DNA of 64,000 nucleotides from Rostratula benghalensis (GCA_013399305.1 VXAI01000091.1:558001-622000), one strand, 5' to 3'; counted from the first letter of the stretch, positions 43,501 through 52,700 are shown. Notes: a model not told the origin generated them from the sequence alone. Program-made: numbers and translations.

Positions 43501-44167
43501 CAATCATATTTTTATGTAAGAAATAAACTTAATTCTGAGTAGGAGTTGACTGGTTCACAAATGGAAAAGAGAAGAGATAATAGATAGTGTGTGGTACCAG
43601 CAATTGATGAATTTTGAGGTGAGTGAACAGAGTAAATGAATATTTATGCAGGTGATAATGAGTCAGGAACTGTAACCTGTAATTAGTTTTTCTAAACTAG
43701 TGCTTTAGATTGGTCTTATTTGTTGCATTTCACAGCTATGTTATTATTACACATTTATTAACATTTTTACTAGTATTTGCACACAGTCCTCTATCTGATT
43801 TAGAATGGTAGGGGATTATGTGCAAAGCGTATAGACATTAGCTCTTCAAAATATTTACGTTTTAATTCTAAAGAATGAGATTTTTGCAGACCCTGATTGT
43901 TGTTAAGTACATTTTAAAAGACTTCAAATTCCTTCATGGTGATGTGATAAGTTTCAATTCTGCATCTGAAATTCTTCCATTCATAGAACTTCTCAGAGTT
44001 TAATGGGATTTTTTTCTGCAGGAAGCATTCAAATGATTAAGGACATATACAGAAAAAAGAATTCTGTTACTGATGCCGAACTGAAGACTATTGTCAAAAT
44101 TAGTCATGCTAATAGGCCAGCAAAGACCCAGCAAAGCAAAAGGTTGAAAATATTAACTTCATTTTAG
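1498..44167 (+). CDS. Gene 1: predicted 12-exon gene, 5' incomplete, unrecognised protein
   Basis: Twelve exon candidates join with consistent phase: 1498-1543, 2458-2581, 5181-5248, 7353-7513, 15388-15473, 19383-19438, 25739-25884, 27608-27691, 30082-30170, 40748-40831, 41149-41257 and 44022-44167. Their summed length is 1199 nt, which is two bases of a split codon plus 399 codons including TAG. The product has no domain I can name. It has several mostly helical, partly hydrophobic stretches (exons 4, 7 and 8) and a basic, polar C-terminus. Seen directly: the splice dinucleotides, open frames and matching phases. Inferred: that they form one transcript. The function is unknown, and a few exons could be chance pseudo-exons. 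Supporting evidence would be RNA-seq junctions or orthologous exons in other birds. Confidence 0.5.
1544..2457. other. Intron 1 (predicted)
   Basis: Intronic sequence holding a G-rich patch around 1765-1800 and a CR1 fragment on the minus strand at 2057-2345. Nothing else is recognised. Confidence 0.35.
2057..2345 (-). mobile_element. CR1 LINE 3' fragment
   Basis: Read on the minus strand, this is the 3' end of a CR1 retrotransposon. The plus strand opens with tagaatcatggaattgcc and continues through the typical ggttggaagggacc and the inverted 3' UTR and C-terminal ORF2 region (for example ccaatctgaacctcccctgg). It is 5'-truncated, the usual CR1 insertion form, and diverged enough to hold no usable coding frame. 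It lies about 110 bases before predicted exon 2. Confidence 0.9.
2458..2581 (+). CDS. Gene 1 exon 2
   Basis: A 124-nt exon between acceptor ttcatatacag and a consensus gtgagt donor (ACG|gtgagt). It takes one base to finish the previous codon, then 41 whole codons. The peptide begins [17 protein letters not shown] and ends [11 protein letters not shown]. The end phase is 0 and matches exon 3. The composition is mixed and charged, as in a folded protein. A downstream acceptor at ...aataaag would give a shorter exon but a wrong entry phase. The acceptor tract is only moderately pyrimidine-rich. Confidence 0.45.
2582..5180. other. Intron 2 (predicted)
   Basis: AT-rich intronic sequence with a poly-A run at 2627-2645 and no recognised repeat family, RNA gene or other exon. 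Confidence 0.35.
5181..5248 (+). CDS. Gene 1 exon 3
   Basis: A 68-nt exon after acceptor cttcattcag and before donor TTCAG|gtaatt. Two of the three frames stop within four codons. The open frame has entry phase 0, exactly what exon 2 leaves, and reads [20 protein letters not shown]. It ends with AG, completed by the first base of exon 4 to Arg. It is strongly basic. The short length means chance cannot be excluded. Confidence 0.42.
5249..7352. other. Intron 3 (predicted)
   Basis: AT-rich sequence. Near 6119-6161 the word atagttga recurs in short imperfect tandem copies. Two other exon-like stretches with strong acceptors, at 5863 and 7247, have entry phases that do not fit the chain and are not called. 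Confidence 0.35.
7353..7513 (+). CDS. Gene 1 exon 4
   Basis: A 161-nt exon behind the good acceptor tgttcttgctgtgcag. It uses one base to complete Arg (AG|A), then 53 codons, and ends with one base. The peptide starts [18 protein letters not shown], continues [15 protein letters not shown] and ends in a hydrophobic run, [17 protein letters not shown]. The polar, Asn/Ser-rich first half and hydrophobic second half look like genuine coding sequence. The donor gtaccg is weak beyond GT, so the exact 3' edge is uncertain. The frame stays open for another 40 codons after it. Confidence 0.5.
9040..9258 (+). pseudogene. CR1 ORF2 reverse transcriptase fragment
   Basis: The open stretch contains reverse transcriptase landmarks in order: PQGSVLG, then [11 protein letters not shown], then FADDTKLGG, in which FADD is the catalytic box of CR1-type enzymes. 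Only this central part of the RT domain remains and it ends at a TAG. A second piece in another frame at 9437-9673 holds the later ORF2 region ([13 protein letters not shown]). This enzyme family copies LINE RNA at the target site. This copy cannot do so because the N-terminal endonuclease and most of the RT domain are missing. Confidence 0.85.
9302..9325. repeat. 24-bp perfect palindrome inside CR1
   Basis: The two 12-base arms are exact reverse complements with no spacer, centred on tctaga. It lies where ordinary CR1 copies carry unrelated ORF2 sequence, so it arose by a local rearrangement in this copy. Confidence 0.9.
14605..14760 (-). mobile_element. Old L3/CR1-like LINE remnant
   Basis: The plus strand resembles the inverted 3' region of ancient L3/CR1-type elements: a ttgttcaacctgtttttaaaaa block, then gtgatgggaattctcccacc, then an acaattccagca block followed by actcttttgactgctaaaaa. 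The match is recalled from the family pattern, is heavily diverged, and its edges are approximate. Confidence 0.45.
15388..15473 (+). CDS. Gene 1 exon 5
   Basis: An 86-nt exon between acceptor tgatccgtttttag and a perfect gtaagt donor. Two bases complete Asp with the last base of exon 4, followed by 28 codons. The peptide begins [19 protein letters not shown] and ends ALCSHIQSY. The exit phase is 0 and matches exon 6. A second frame is also open through this block, and an alternative acceptor at 15420 would shorten the exon by 33 nt without changing phase. The segment is richer in GC than its surroundings, as expected for an exon. Confidence 0.48.
15474..19382. other. Intron 5 (predicted)
   Basis: AT-rich intron with two exon-like segments: 17471-17566, in phase with exon 5 and ending in a stop, and 18104-18285, with a weak IQ-like motif but in the wrong phase. 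An A-rich low-complexity block lies at 18225-18262. No repeat family is recognised. Confidence 0.35.
19383..19438 (+). CDS. Gene 1 exon 6
   Basis: A 56-nt exon behind a very strong acceptor (cctctgtctctgcacag) and before the good donor GAAA|gtgaga. Entry phase 0 follows exon 5. It reads [18 protein letters not shown] and leaves AA, which the first base of exon 7 turns into Asn. The alternative frame starting with two bases is also open, but its phases do not fit the neighbours. It is a small but well-bounded exon. Confidence 0.5.
19439..25738. other. Intron 6 (predicted)
   Basis: About 6.3 kb of AT-rich intron without any recognised repeat family, RNA gene or additional exon that fits the phase. 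A poly-T run lies at 21645-21654. Confidence 0.35.
25739..25884 (+). CDS. Gene 1 exon 7
   Basis: The best-bounded internal exon, 146 nt. The acceptor is tttcttgactttgcag and the donor is a perfect gtaagt (TTGGA|gtaagt). Only one of three frames is open: one base, 48 codons, one base. The peptide opens [20 protein letters not shown], continues [16 protein letters not shown] and ends [12 protein letters not shown]. It looks like amphipathic helices of an alpha-helical repeat protein, or possibly one membrane segment near the end, but I recognise no family. Confidence 0.65.
25885..27607. other. Intron 7 (predicted)
   Basis: AT-rich intron; no repeat family, RNA gene or other exon seen. Confidence 0.4.
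27608..27691 (+). CDS. Gene 1 exon 8
   Basis: An 84-nt exon behind acceptor gttcatgttgtgtag. Two bases complete Ser with the last base of exon 7, then [16 protein letters not shown] and [11 protein letters not shown] follow, and one base is left for exon 9. The 3' edge is less sure: the donor TACTAG|gttccc is weak. The frame stays open to 27721, with other possible donors at 27686 and 27720 that would change the phase. The choice here is the one that fits exon 9. Confidence 0.5.
27692..30081. other. Intron 8 (predicted)
   Basis: AT-rich intron. Two short exon-like segments with good acceptors, 28319-28366 (phase 0/0) and 28998-29040 (entry one base), would need other donors in exon 8 and are not used. 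Confidence 0.35.
30082..30170 (+). CDS. Gene 1 exon 9
   Basis: An 89-nt exon after acceptor ctcttcatctttgattag and before donor gtatat. Two bases make Ala with exon 8, then 29 codons read [20 protein letters not shown] followed by VLYTCSGIT. The exit phase is 0 and matches exon 10. The balanced charged and hydrophobic pattern is typical of coding sequence. A second frame is open as well but does not fit the chain. The frame runs on 14 codons beyond the donor before a stop. Confidence 0.6.
32737..33128 (-). pseudogene. CR1 ORF2 reverse transcriptase relic
   Basis: On the minus strand two adjoining frames carry RT-domain pieces: [14 protein letters not shown], then [14 protein letters not shown], then after a frame change a degraded region in which the FADD catalytic box reads as FAIETKL. 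The catalytic aspartates are lost and the frame is broken, so this is a dead fragment. Confidence 0.85.
32835..32867. repeat. Three tandem copies of an 11-bp unit within CR1
   Basis: The unit caagccctgtc is followed by caagccctgtt and caagccctgga. It is probably a slippage duplication in the CR1 copy after insertion. Confidence 0.85.
34418..34439. repeat. 22-bp perfect palindrome, AT-rich
   Basis: Spacerless palindrome with 11-base arms centred on attaat. It sits in a denser block of related words (tgtgcata, tgtacata) from 34391 to 34440, so the larger block could form alternative hairpins. Confidence 0.85.
38858..39272 (+). mobile_element. CR1 LINE 3' fragment, plus strand
   Basis: The last 0.4 kb of a CR1 element. 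It begins near ggagcatctcccatatgagg and ends with ccctgatgttctgtgat. It is close in sequence to the copy at 9660-10045, suggesting the same CR1 subfamily. It carries the C-terminal end of ORF2 and the 3' UTR, with no intact frame. Confidence 0.95.
40748..40831 (+). CDS. Gene 1 exon 10
   Basis: An 84-nt exon (28 codons, phase 0 at both ends) after acceptor atctgttttccag and before AACAG|gtttga. The other two frames contain stops. It reads [20 protein letters not shown] then SQDTLEKQ. The donor has a good exon side but a weak intron side. The phase fits both exon 9 and exon 11. Confidence 0.58.
40832..41148. other. Intron 10 (predicted)
   Basis: A short intron of 317 nt that ends in a long pyrimidine tract (ttttccccccag). 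No other feature. Confidence 0.5.
41149..41257 (+). CDS. Gene 1 exon 11
   Basis: A 109-nt exon behind one of the strongest acceptors in the window (gttcttttccccccag). Entry phase 0, 36 codons plus one base. The peptide begins [19 protein letters not shown], then [17 protein letters not shown]. The last base A joins GA of exon 12 to give Arg. The donor CTAA|gttaaa is weak and the frame ends at TAA five bases later, so the 3' edge is set mainly by phase. The exon is basic and Trp-containing. Confidence 0.58.
41258..44021. other. Intron 11 (predicted)
   Basis: AT-rich intron. A lysine-rich frame at 41610-41849 is followed internally by a good donor (gtaagc near 41744) but has no credible acceptor. 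No repeat family is recognised. Confidence 0.4.
44022..44167 (+). CDS. Gene 1 exon 12, terminal, with stop
   Basis: After acceptor gggatttttttctgcag, two bases complete Arg and the frame reads [19 protein letters not shown], then [13 protein letters not shown] and [15 protein letters not shown] before TAG at 44165. Other frames stop early. The polar, lysine-rich tail suits a C-terminus, and AATAAA follows 16 bases after the stop. An alternative is a donor at 44143 (AAAAG|gttgaa) spliced over a short intron to the strong acceptor at 44248, giving a different short tail ending at 44303. Confidence 0.55.
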
Positions 44168-44183
44168 GTAGAAAAATGAACTT

Positions 44184-44189
44184 AATAAA
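44184..44189 (+). promoter_or_regulatory. AATAAA polyadenylation signal, candidate
   Basis: Canonical hexamer 16 bases after the gene 1 stop codon. It would give a very short 3' UTR. The hexamer is common by chance in AT-rich DNA, so its position is the only support. Confidence 0.35.
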
Positions 44190-47100
44190 TGCAAGTAGAT
44201 GTGCATAAACAAGATTGCAATCTTTATTTTGCTTTATTTCGCTTTCAGATTCTCAGTTGCTGCATCATCTTCCACTTATATTCCTAACAATCAATTTGCC
44301 TGAATTATCGTTGTACTCTCTGCAAGCTCTACTGGCAGATCCTCAAGCAGGGCAAAGAGATCTATGCCTTTTCATATGTATTTCCATTTAGGCACAATTA
44401 TTGAGTTACTTCTTTCCTCCACACTCTGTTGAGACGAATTTAAATGGCAGAACGCAAGCACGTGGACGGTCAGACCCTGTCATTTGGGAACGTGGATTTT
44501 AGCTGGACTCCAGAACAGAAGACTGAGACTGACTACCTTTGCTTTAATTCCACACATTTCTCATTTTCCTCCTTATAACTCCTAGGGAGAAATGATTTCT
44601 CGGGGAAAAGCCCCCAAGATCAGAGTCCTTCTTCAGATACTAAATATACAAGTAGTTCATGCTTTACAAGTAACAGCATGGGAAAGTGCCTGAGACACTC
44701 ATTATTGCTCAGAAACATGTACTTCTAAAAGCAGTTCTGGGCCTATATTCAAATTGCCTAACTAACTTCATTTGACCATTCACTTAATTAAAGCGATTAG
44801 GAACCAATCCACTTGCGGGGTCTCTCTGTAATCACAGGAGAGAGACAGCCTTTGCTGGGTGTTTTTAGAAGTGTGTCTGTGGCACTGTAGAGTGGGAATA
44901 ATTCAGCCAACCTGTAGCCATTCTCTGCATCTCACCACCTCGTGTGGCACCAGGCTGACTGCCCCAGAGCAGAGAAATTTCACCCCACAAAAGGTGTACC
45001 CTCCCTTAGCTTAGAGCTGGGCATACCTTGGGGTACTTGAGCTATACAATTCTTACTTCCTCTGATAGTTAGTTTTAAACTGTCTACAGTTTACTTTGGA
45101 AATAAAAAGGGAGTAGTGGTAAATATATAAACTGTCTCAATGTAACAACAATAAAACTGATTTTTTCTTACTCTTCCCTAAGGACAAAGGAAGGTGCAAA
45201 CCTGGGCATTGAACTTGAAAAGCTTGGTGGAAGTTAAGACCAGGTTAAAGGAGCGTGGGAGGAATTTTATCTAACATGATAACTGCTGATCCTTGCAACA
45301 CTCTTAGGGGGGAAGAGAGATTTGTTTTCTTCTGTTCTTTTATTTTCCCTATTGATTGCCGGTCCAAGATACTGAAATACCGATTTAACCGATTTAATCC
45401 TGTTATACAAGCAACATCTACGTAGTGCCAAACTAAAGAGGGTGGATATATCTGTAGGTATGAGTAATTGCAGTAATTGGATTTTCTTGAATATCCTTCG
45501 AGGTAAAGAAGCAGCCCTTGGTTTAAAAGCAGGGATAGTGAAGGAGGAATGCTGAGACTCACAGGAAGAAATGCAGGAAACCCCACGGTTTAGGTTTGAG
45601 ACAGAAGTCATTACAGCCTGTTTACTCCTGCAAATTAGCTCTGCTGACTTCACTAGAAACTGCACATGAATAATATTTACATGTCAAGCCCTCCATATGG
45701 TTGACTGTACTATTATCAGAAAATCTGAAGTCTTACTTCAGTTTTCCTTTAGCTGTTGCAAAATTTGCCAAGTCTATATTAATAAGGTCTGGATCTTGGC
45801 TGGTCATGTGTGTGGGTGTGTGAAGGCATGTCTGCAGCATCTAGTGAGCAGCAAGTAGTTTGACTCTCCTCTGATTGCTTCAGCGTTGCATGCCCAGTGC
45901 CGCGTTCTGCACTTGGGTCACAACAACCCCATGCAGCGATACAAGCTTGGGGAAGAGTGGCTGCAAAGCTGCCCAGCAGAAAATTAGCTTGGAGTGCTGG
46001 TTGATTTGTGGCTGAACATGACCTAGCAGTGTGCCCAGGTGGCCAAGAAGGCCAACAGCATCCTGGCCTGTATCAGGAACAGTGTGGTGAGTAGGACTCG
46101 GGAGTCCCCCCGTACTCAGCACTGGTGAGGTCCCATCTTGAATACTGTGTGCAATTTTAGTCCTTTTTCAAAAAAAAAGACATTGAGGTGCTGAGGCGGG
46201 TCCAGAGAAGGTCAGTGAAGCTGATAAGGGGTCTGGAGAGCAAGTCTTACAAGGAGCAGCTGAGGGAGCTGCAATTGTTTAGCCAGGAGAAAAGGAGGTT
46301 CTCGCTCTCAACAACTACCTGAAAGGAGGTTGTAGAAAGGTGGGGGTCATTCTCTTCTCCCAAGTCACAGGTGATAGGGCAAGAGGAAATGGCGTCAAGT
46401 TGCACCAGGGGAGGTTCAGATTGGATATCAGGAAAAATGGCTGCTCAGGGAAGTGATTGAGGCACCATCCCTGGGGGTATTTAAGAAATGGGTAGACATA
46501 GTGCTTAGGGACATGGTTTAGTGATGTTTTTTATCACAGTTAAATTGATGCTTGGACTAGATGACCTCAAATGTCCCCTCCAACCTAGACAATTCTGTGA
46601 TTCTATGGGCTCCCACACAGCACAAATGCAGTTCTCATTGCTCCTTCCAGATCTTCCCAGTGAGTCCAGATCAGTAGCAGGACTGAGAGGGAAGGCATAA
46701 AGTCCCCTCTATTAAAGACATTCTGGTTACTTGTTCTGGTTACTTGTACAGTGGGAGAGAGGAGAAAAAGAAAAGGGTGAGGGGGGGAATCAAGGAATGT
46801 GTAGTCAGTTGATTTCAACAATCATTTGATGTTGGAGAATGCTTTGTCACAGATTACATCTTGTTCTCCTGTTGCAGTTCATGCCTTAGCGTAATGGAAG
46901 CACAGGAACCTGAGGATATTCAGGTGTTGTCCCCCTACTCCTGAACAGCCTAGGCAGAAACAGAGATGTTGTCTGTTGTGTTTTCAGGGTGAAGCATTAT
47001 TACTTGGATGTCAGTAGTCATAGTAACACTGCTCTCCCATGGCTGTTGAATGTTGGTGCTAAAGTTTTCTTTAGTTCTGGCAATCTGTTTTTCTGTTTCT

Positions 47101-49623
47101 TTATTTTTCTTGTCAGTATTTATTCCCCTGAGACTCTAAAACTAATTTGACAAGTTAGCCTATAATTTACCATGTCATAAACTGAAGGTGCTTCCACAAT
47201 TTTGATACAGAATCTGTGCTGCTGCCTCATAGTTTTACTTATTCTGCCAAATTGTTTTAATACCCTAAATTTAGGACAGGCTTATCAGCTGGTGTTGATG
47301 GGCAAAGCTTTGGTGGGGCTCTTAAAGCATGTCTACACAGCTGAGCGCAGACAGCCGTGAGCTTCTCCATCCACCCTGCATACCAGCCAAAAGCAAGACT
47401 CTGAAAAGGCAGCTTTCTACTCTGAAAGTTATAGAGCTGCATTAGTGAGAATCTGTGCCCAAGCCTTTATCTATCAGCTCTTTGGCAGAGTTTCCAGGTC
47501 TGAGCTGGCTCTTGTCTGTTCCTCCTGGAAGGTGTACAGGAGTGTTCATGCCTGCCTTCATTCTTCATCTGAGAAGGCATATTCCTGGCTGCTGCTCAGA
47601 CCTTGGCTCCTGCTACATTTTAGTTCCAGTTCCATCAATGAGTTTCACTTACATCTGCTCAATTACTGTTTTGTTTCTTAAGATTTTCCCTCCCCTTCTT
47701 TCAGTTGTTGTGCGCACAGCGTGGGTTTAGGGTTTTCCCCCAGTGCACTGGTGAAAGCAGTTTACATCAGCTGTGAGCCTTCTGCTGTCATCAGCACACG
47801 TCCCTGCTGGGATGGGGTATCTTTGTGTGTTCATGTGCATGAAGGGATCGAATCCTAGCTCATGCAGAGTGTGTGACTGACTTGGTCTGAGTGGATGCTC
47901 AAGGCTGCCCTTTTATGGGATACTGAAATTATGAGTGGTGATGGGTTTTGTTGTAAACCCCTTGTTATGGTTGTCACCTTTAGGACACCGGACTCCTCTC
48001 ACAGAGGGGTGGTGGGGCAGCCACAGGTTCAGCTTTGAGCACCTCTTCAGGTGGATTTGTTTGCTTTAGAATTCACCATCATTTTATAAACCTTGCCAGT
48101 GACTGGCTTGAAAATGCATGTGCAGGAAGATGTGCTTAGTGCCGTATTTGAAGTGAACTTCTTTGAATGCCAAGCACATTGGAAACAGCTAGTTCTGTCA
48201 TATACAGGGCTTCTTTTCCTCAGAGTCACAGCAGGAGATAGGTCCCACTTGTGCCCTGTGTAAAGGTGGCTCCTGTGTGAGGTTGTGCAAGGTGGTCACC
48301 AGCCCACGTGCCTGCAAGGCCAGCTGGTGAGAATATGTACATTAACTGGATGGGAGAAGGTGCTAGGAAACATTGCCACTTCTGACTTCTTCAACTTTCA
48401 GTCTTTGGGGCAGGGGTACAGTGAAGGGTGATGCACACAGGTCTTACTTTCCATGCTGGGTGGTCTGAACACATTGTTCAACAGAACTGACGAAGTAGAT
48501 GATCACTGTGGGAGAGATTTCAAATACACAAGTTAGAGAGAGGAGCAAGTTCTTTATTTTGTCCTGGGTGAATGCAAGAACCTGTGGTAGGGACACCTTA
48601 TGAATCCTTATTCATATTTTTTCACACAAAGCATGTATTTTTAATTCTAAGAGCTTTACTGTCTGTGTTTAAGGGGCCTGTGACTTCAGCATAAAGGGAT
48701 CCTCCACAAAGCTGGATCAGGAGTTGCCACTGCACTCCCTGGCTGTGCAAGCCCACCTCCTCCTGCATCACAGGATGAGCTGAGGAAATTGATTCTAGCT
48801 TTTGTTTCTAAAAATTGATTCTCATCTCTAGAAGGGATAGGATTTCTGAGATCCATATTTAGTGTTTTTCTGGTTTCTAGGAATAAATTCAACTGGACTT
48901 TTTTCTGCCTCCTGCTCACCAACCAACACTCAACTTGCTGCAATTGTAATTAGACAAAAAAAAAGAAGACACAAGAGTCAAAAAGTTAAATGTCAGCACA
49001 ACTCTATTCAGTATAGCAGCATTATACCAGTTTTCTGCTAGATGAACATCCAATTTGTATGTTGTCTGATTTAAAACGATGACATTACATTTATACTTAC
49101 TGTTGCAGAGACAAAAGAAAACCAACAAAAACTCATGTAATGTGTATGTGACAAAAGCATCTCTTTTCAGTCTTTTCCCATTGTCTGCGTCTTTGTGTGC
49201 CTGCCATCTGCTGATGTACTTTCTCTAATTTAGATGATAAGGTCACTGGGATATCAATCTAATTTTTAATAACTTCCCTCTGAAGTGTTGTTAGTAGTTA
49301 GAATAACAATAACAAATTAAAATAAATAGAACAGTGACAAAAACTGTCTTGCCAATGATCTGATATTTCTAATTTGATTAGGTAGGTGGGCACAAAGCTT
49401 AGATTGATTAATTGTTGCTTCACATATAACCTGTGGTACATTGCACTTTTGGGAACTCTCACAGAGGGTGTGTCGACACCCTCACATGAGTATAATGCTC
49501 TCAGTTGAATCATTTAGTGCTGCAGAGCAGAAAGTGCTGCTGCAGGAAACAAAGGTAGTAGCATTCATTGCTGATACACAAAATTTGGTGCTGCTGCTGC
49601 TCTTTTTGCTATTACTGTTACAG
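44190..49623. other. Intergenic sequence or 5' part of gene 2
   Basis: It contains the CR1 copy at 45885-46608. Two exon-like segments follow very strong acceptors: 44249-44377 (two-base entry, leucine-rich, reading LPELSLYSLQALL) and 45183-45243 (two-base entry, reading QRKVQTWALNLKSLVEVKT). Neither can be tied to a chain without an unseen exon. No promoter, CpG island or RNA gene is visible. Confidence 0.35.
45885..46608 (+). mobile_element. CR1 LINE, 5'-truncated, plus strand
   Basis: About 0.72 kb from ORF2 downstream of the RT core (ccgcgttctgcacttgg, acaaccccatgcag) to the CR1 3' end (caacctagacaattctgtg, then attctatg). A short poly-A run is embedded at 46170-46178. It differs from the copies at 9040 and 38858 in the 3' UTR (cttggactagatgacctc), so it belongs to another subfamily. 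It has no intact frame. Confidence 0.93.
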
Positions 49624-49718
49624 ATGTTCAAAATGAAGCTTTCGACTGTCAGCTTTGGGGAATATTTAAAGGAGCGAAGAGCAGCCCGTTCTGTAACTCC
49701 CACTGACAGTCAGTGTGT
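49624..49718 (+). CDS. Gene 2 exon a
   Basis: A 95-nt exon after the strong acceptor tttgctattactgttacag and before donor gtgaga. Phase 0 entry beginning with ATG. It reads MFKMKLSTVSFGEYLKERR, then AARSVTPTDSQC, and leaves GT. If not spliced, the frame stops at TGA two codons later, so a terminal exon is the alternative. A second frame is also open here (VQNEAFDCQLWGIF) but is not phase-compatible with the next exon. Confidence 0.38.
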
Positions 49719-52700
49719 GTGAGAATGTAGACAGTATTAGATAAGGCAATAAAAAAAAGTCCAAACTACTTTTTGGGGTCCTAACTTGTGAATTGTTACA
49801 GTGGTGTTACAGTGTAAAAATCAGAATGACCCAAATGAAGTACTGCTTAAAGTATGAAGATCAGGAAGATCACTCATAAGTAAGTTTCCTCAGGTATTTT
49901 TCTCCAGCTGACTTCAGGAGGAATTGCACATACCAGGTATAAAAGAAAACTATGGACTGTCCACTTAGGAGACTGCAGAGTGGGGGATCCTGTAGGATGC
50001 TTAATCTTGGCTAAGAGGAAATGGTACATTTATTTATCTTCTTGCAATTCAGCAGCATGTTTCTGAGGACAGAACTGATTCAAATGTGTTGTTTGTTGGG
50101 AATCAGTGTTGGAAATTAAAGCCAGGCAGGTAGACACTCTAGAAACACTTACTTTCCTCTGTTAACATGGGTTTCTATTTGCCTCCATATGAGCTGGAAA
50201 ATTGTTTTTCCTTTGCACTGTTTATATCTTAATAAAAAGGATGCAGAGACTGTCATCAGGGTTGATTTACACACAGAAAGAACGCTTCCAGATGAGCATC
50301 AGGTCTAGTGAAGAGTGTCCCATGTCTCATAACTATCCATCCAACTCCTTTCTTCAGCAAACTGTCTTTCTGGGTTTTTTGGGGATGTTAGATTTAAATC
50401 ACCAGATGATACCAACACTGGGCATTTTTGACTGTGGTTTTCTCATACGGTGTGATGGTCTCAGTATCAGCTTCTCTTGAGCATTGCAACAGCAAGTTGC
50501 CACAAGAGGCAAAGAACTCAGCCCTGCTTTTACTCCCAGTGGGTCCACTAGAGAACTGCAGTGCCAGAGAAGCCAAAGTGATATCATAGCCTAAAAAGAA
50601 AGAAATCCCATTTTGTCAGTTGGCATAGATTTATAAACTTTGCAATGTTTTATGAGAATATTGTTCAGCCATCTTTTTGCCATGCAGATTTTTAATCACC
50701 CTTCTGAAGTTATCTGTATCCCCCAGTTCCTGATCCCAATACTGCTGCGAAAGCCTTTTGCATCTGTCCTCTACTAGTCTCCTTCAACAATTGTCTGTGG
50801 GCTTTTTGTTTTCTGCCAGCCAGTTTGCTGCAATTTTTCAGGCTGACAGGCTTTGTGCATGTTCAGAAAGATTTGCTTTCAAATATGAAGTAGCCAAGTC
50901 TTTACTCACTGAACTTGCACGTGAAAAAATGGTTCACTTACCCATACAAAATTGCAAGCAAGCATTTGCTTTCAAAAAGATGTCCTCTTGTGGCTTTTTC
51001 TCGTATGCTCATTAAGCACTCCAAAGTGTGTAGGAATAGAAAAGGGGATTTAAGATGCTTTAAGAAAAGAAAATGTTCTTGTTCTGTTGTTATTCATTTG
51101 TACTTGTTAGTGTGTAGAGATCTCATTCAGCTCCACTGGAATTGCTACAATCCAAACATGTCATAGTAGACAACCCTTGTCCCATAGATTTGCCAAGCTA
51201 AAGAAATCATGGGCAATGGTCCAGAGAAAGGGACAGCAGAAAAATGGAATTACTTGGCTAAAGACGCCCAGGATTTACTGTGATCTAGAGAAGAGGGAAA
51301 TGTGTGCCTCTGCCTGTGCCATGGCTCTGTATAGTGCTCTAAGCCTGTCATCTTGTTTCAGTGTAGAACTGCATTCCCTTGCCCTCATAAAGTGGTCACT
51401 TGTTGGGGACATTCATTGCAGAAATTAATTTTTGTTCTATATGTACCTCATTACTTAATTTTATCGTTACTTAATTTTATCACTTTAAAGTTCAATTTCC
51501 TCACAGGAATGATATTTTAAAAGCTAGTTCTTAACTCCTGGGGTACCTGATTATGCTTAAGGAACGGAGTTTTTTGCAGAAAATTTTTGCAATAGTAGAT
51601 TTTTGAAGTTGGATCAAATGAGGGCTCATATTCCCCTGCCTTAGGACTAGACTCTGGTTATAAAAGCACGTACCTTGTCAAAAAACCCTGCACCACTGTG
51701 CAGGGGATGCTTTTCAACATTGGGAAGCACCATTATCCTCCATCTACCAGGATGCAGCCCACCGACACCTGGAAATTTGTTGCAAAATGAGTGATGAGAA
51801 AGAAAAAAATAATTTTCTACTTATTTTTTCTTATTGCCAGAGCACTTTTGTCCTCTGTATCTCTGTTTGCATAGAGTATAGGAATCACGATAGTAACTTT
51901 TGCATGGCTGTAGAAAATATTTGCATTTGAGGGGTGTGTGTGTGCGTACAGATGGGTGTGTGTTTGAATATGCGTTAGAAATGGCAGCAGGAGGGAATTC
52001 TCTGTTCTTTCTCAAAGGTTACTGAATATCCAAGCAGGAAAAGATATTTCTATGCACACTTTAACAAAATTCCTGTGTTAAAGTGCGTCCCTAAAAAGAC
52101 AGGACAAAACCCACTAGGCTTTAATTAACAGGGAACTGGTACTTATTTTGTGTGGAAATCAAATGCTCAAAAACGATGAGAGCCTGGAACCTCAGAAGCA
52201 TCAAGTTCCTTTTGCTGTCAAAGGAGGCTGGTATGTGGATGCTTTTAAGTACCAACCTGTTAAGGATGCAGTTACCTATCATGTTATCCCTCTGTCTACA
52301 AATCAAGTGTAATAGGCAGCACAACCATTGGACATACCATTACCCATCACCTTGTAAGCACACGACCACTGAAGAAACGCAGATACCCCCCTCAAAAAAC
52401 CCTGTGCTCTCAGTGTGCACAGACAGTGGAGTAGAGGAGGATGGGTGAATTACAGGGCTCCCTGGGAGCTACAGGTAACAGAAATGCTGATGCTACATCA
52501 CTACTTCCCGGTAGTGCTCAGCAGCTCTGCCTTTGTTCAGACTGGTGCTCCTCCATAATATGCACTGAATATATTAGATTTGTTATGCCCCTTCACAAGT
52601 CAAAACAGTACACATTGTTTTTGTTTGCATATACTTACATATGGCTGTATTTATTCACAAATGCGGTGGCAAACTGTTATATGTGCAATTTTCTTTAAAG

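Noticed and set aside
45267..45665. 132-codon minus-strand frame, the longest in the window, overlapping a second 113-codon frame
   Set aside because: Two overlapping frames are open at once, neither shows a known motif, and a few frames of this length are expected by chance in 128 kb of strand.
51177..51428. 83-codon plus-strand frame
   Set aside because: No splice sites, motif or conservation cue; treated as chance.
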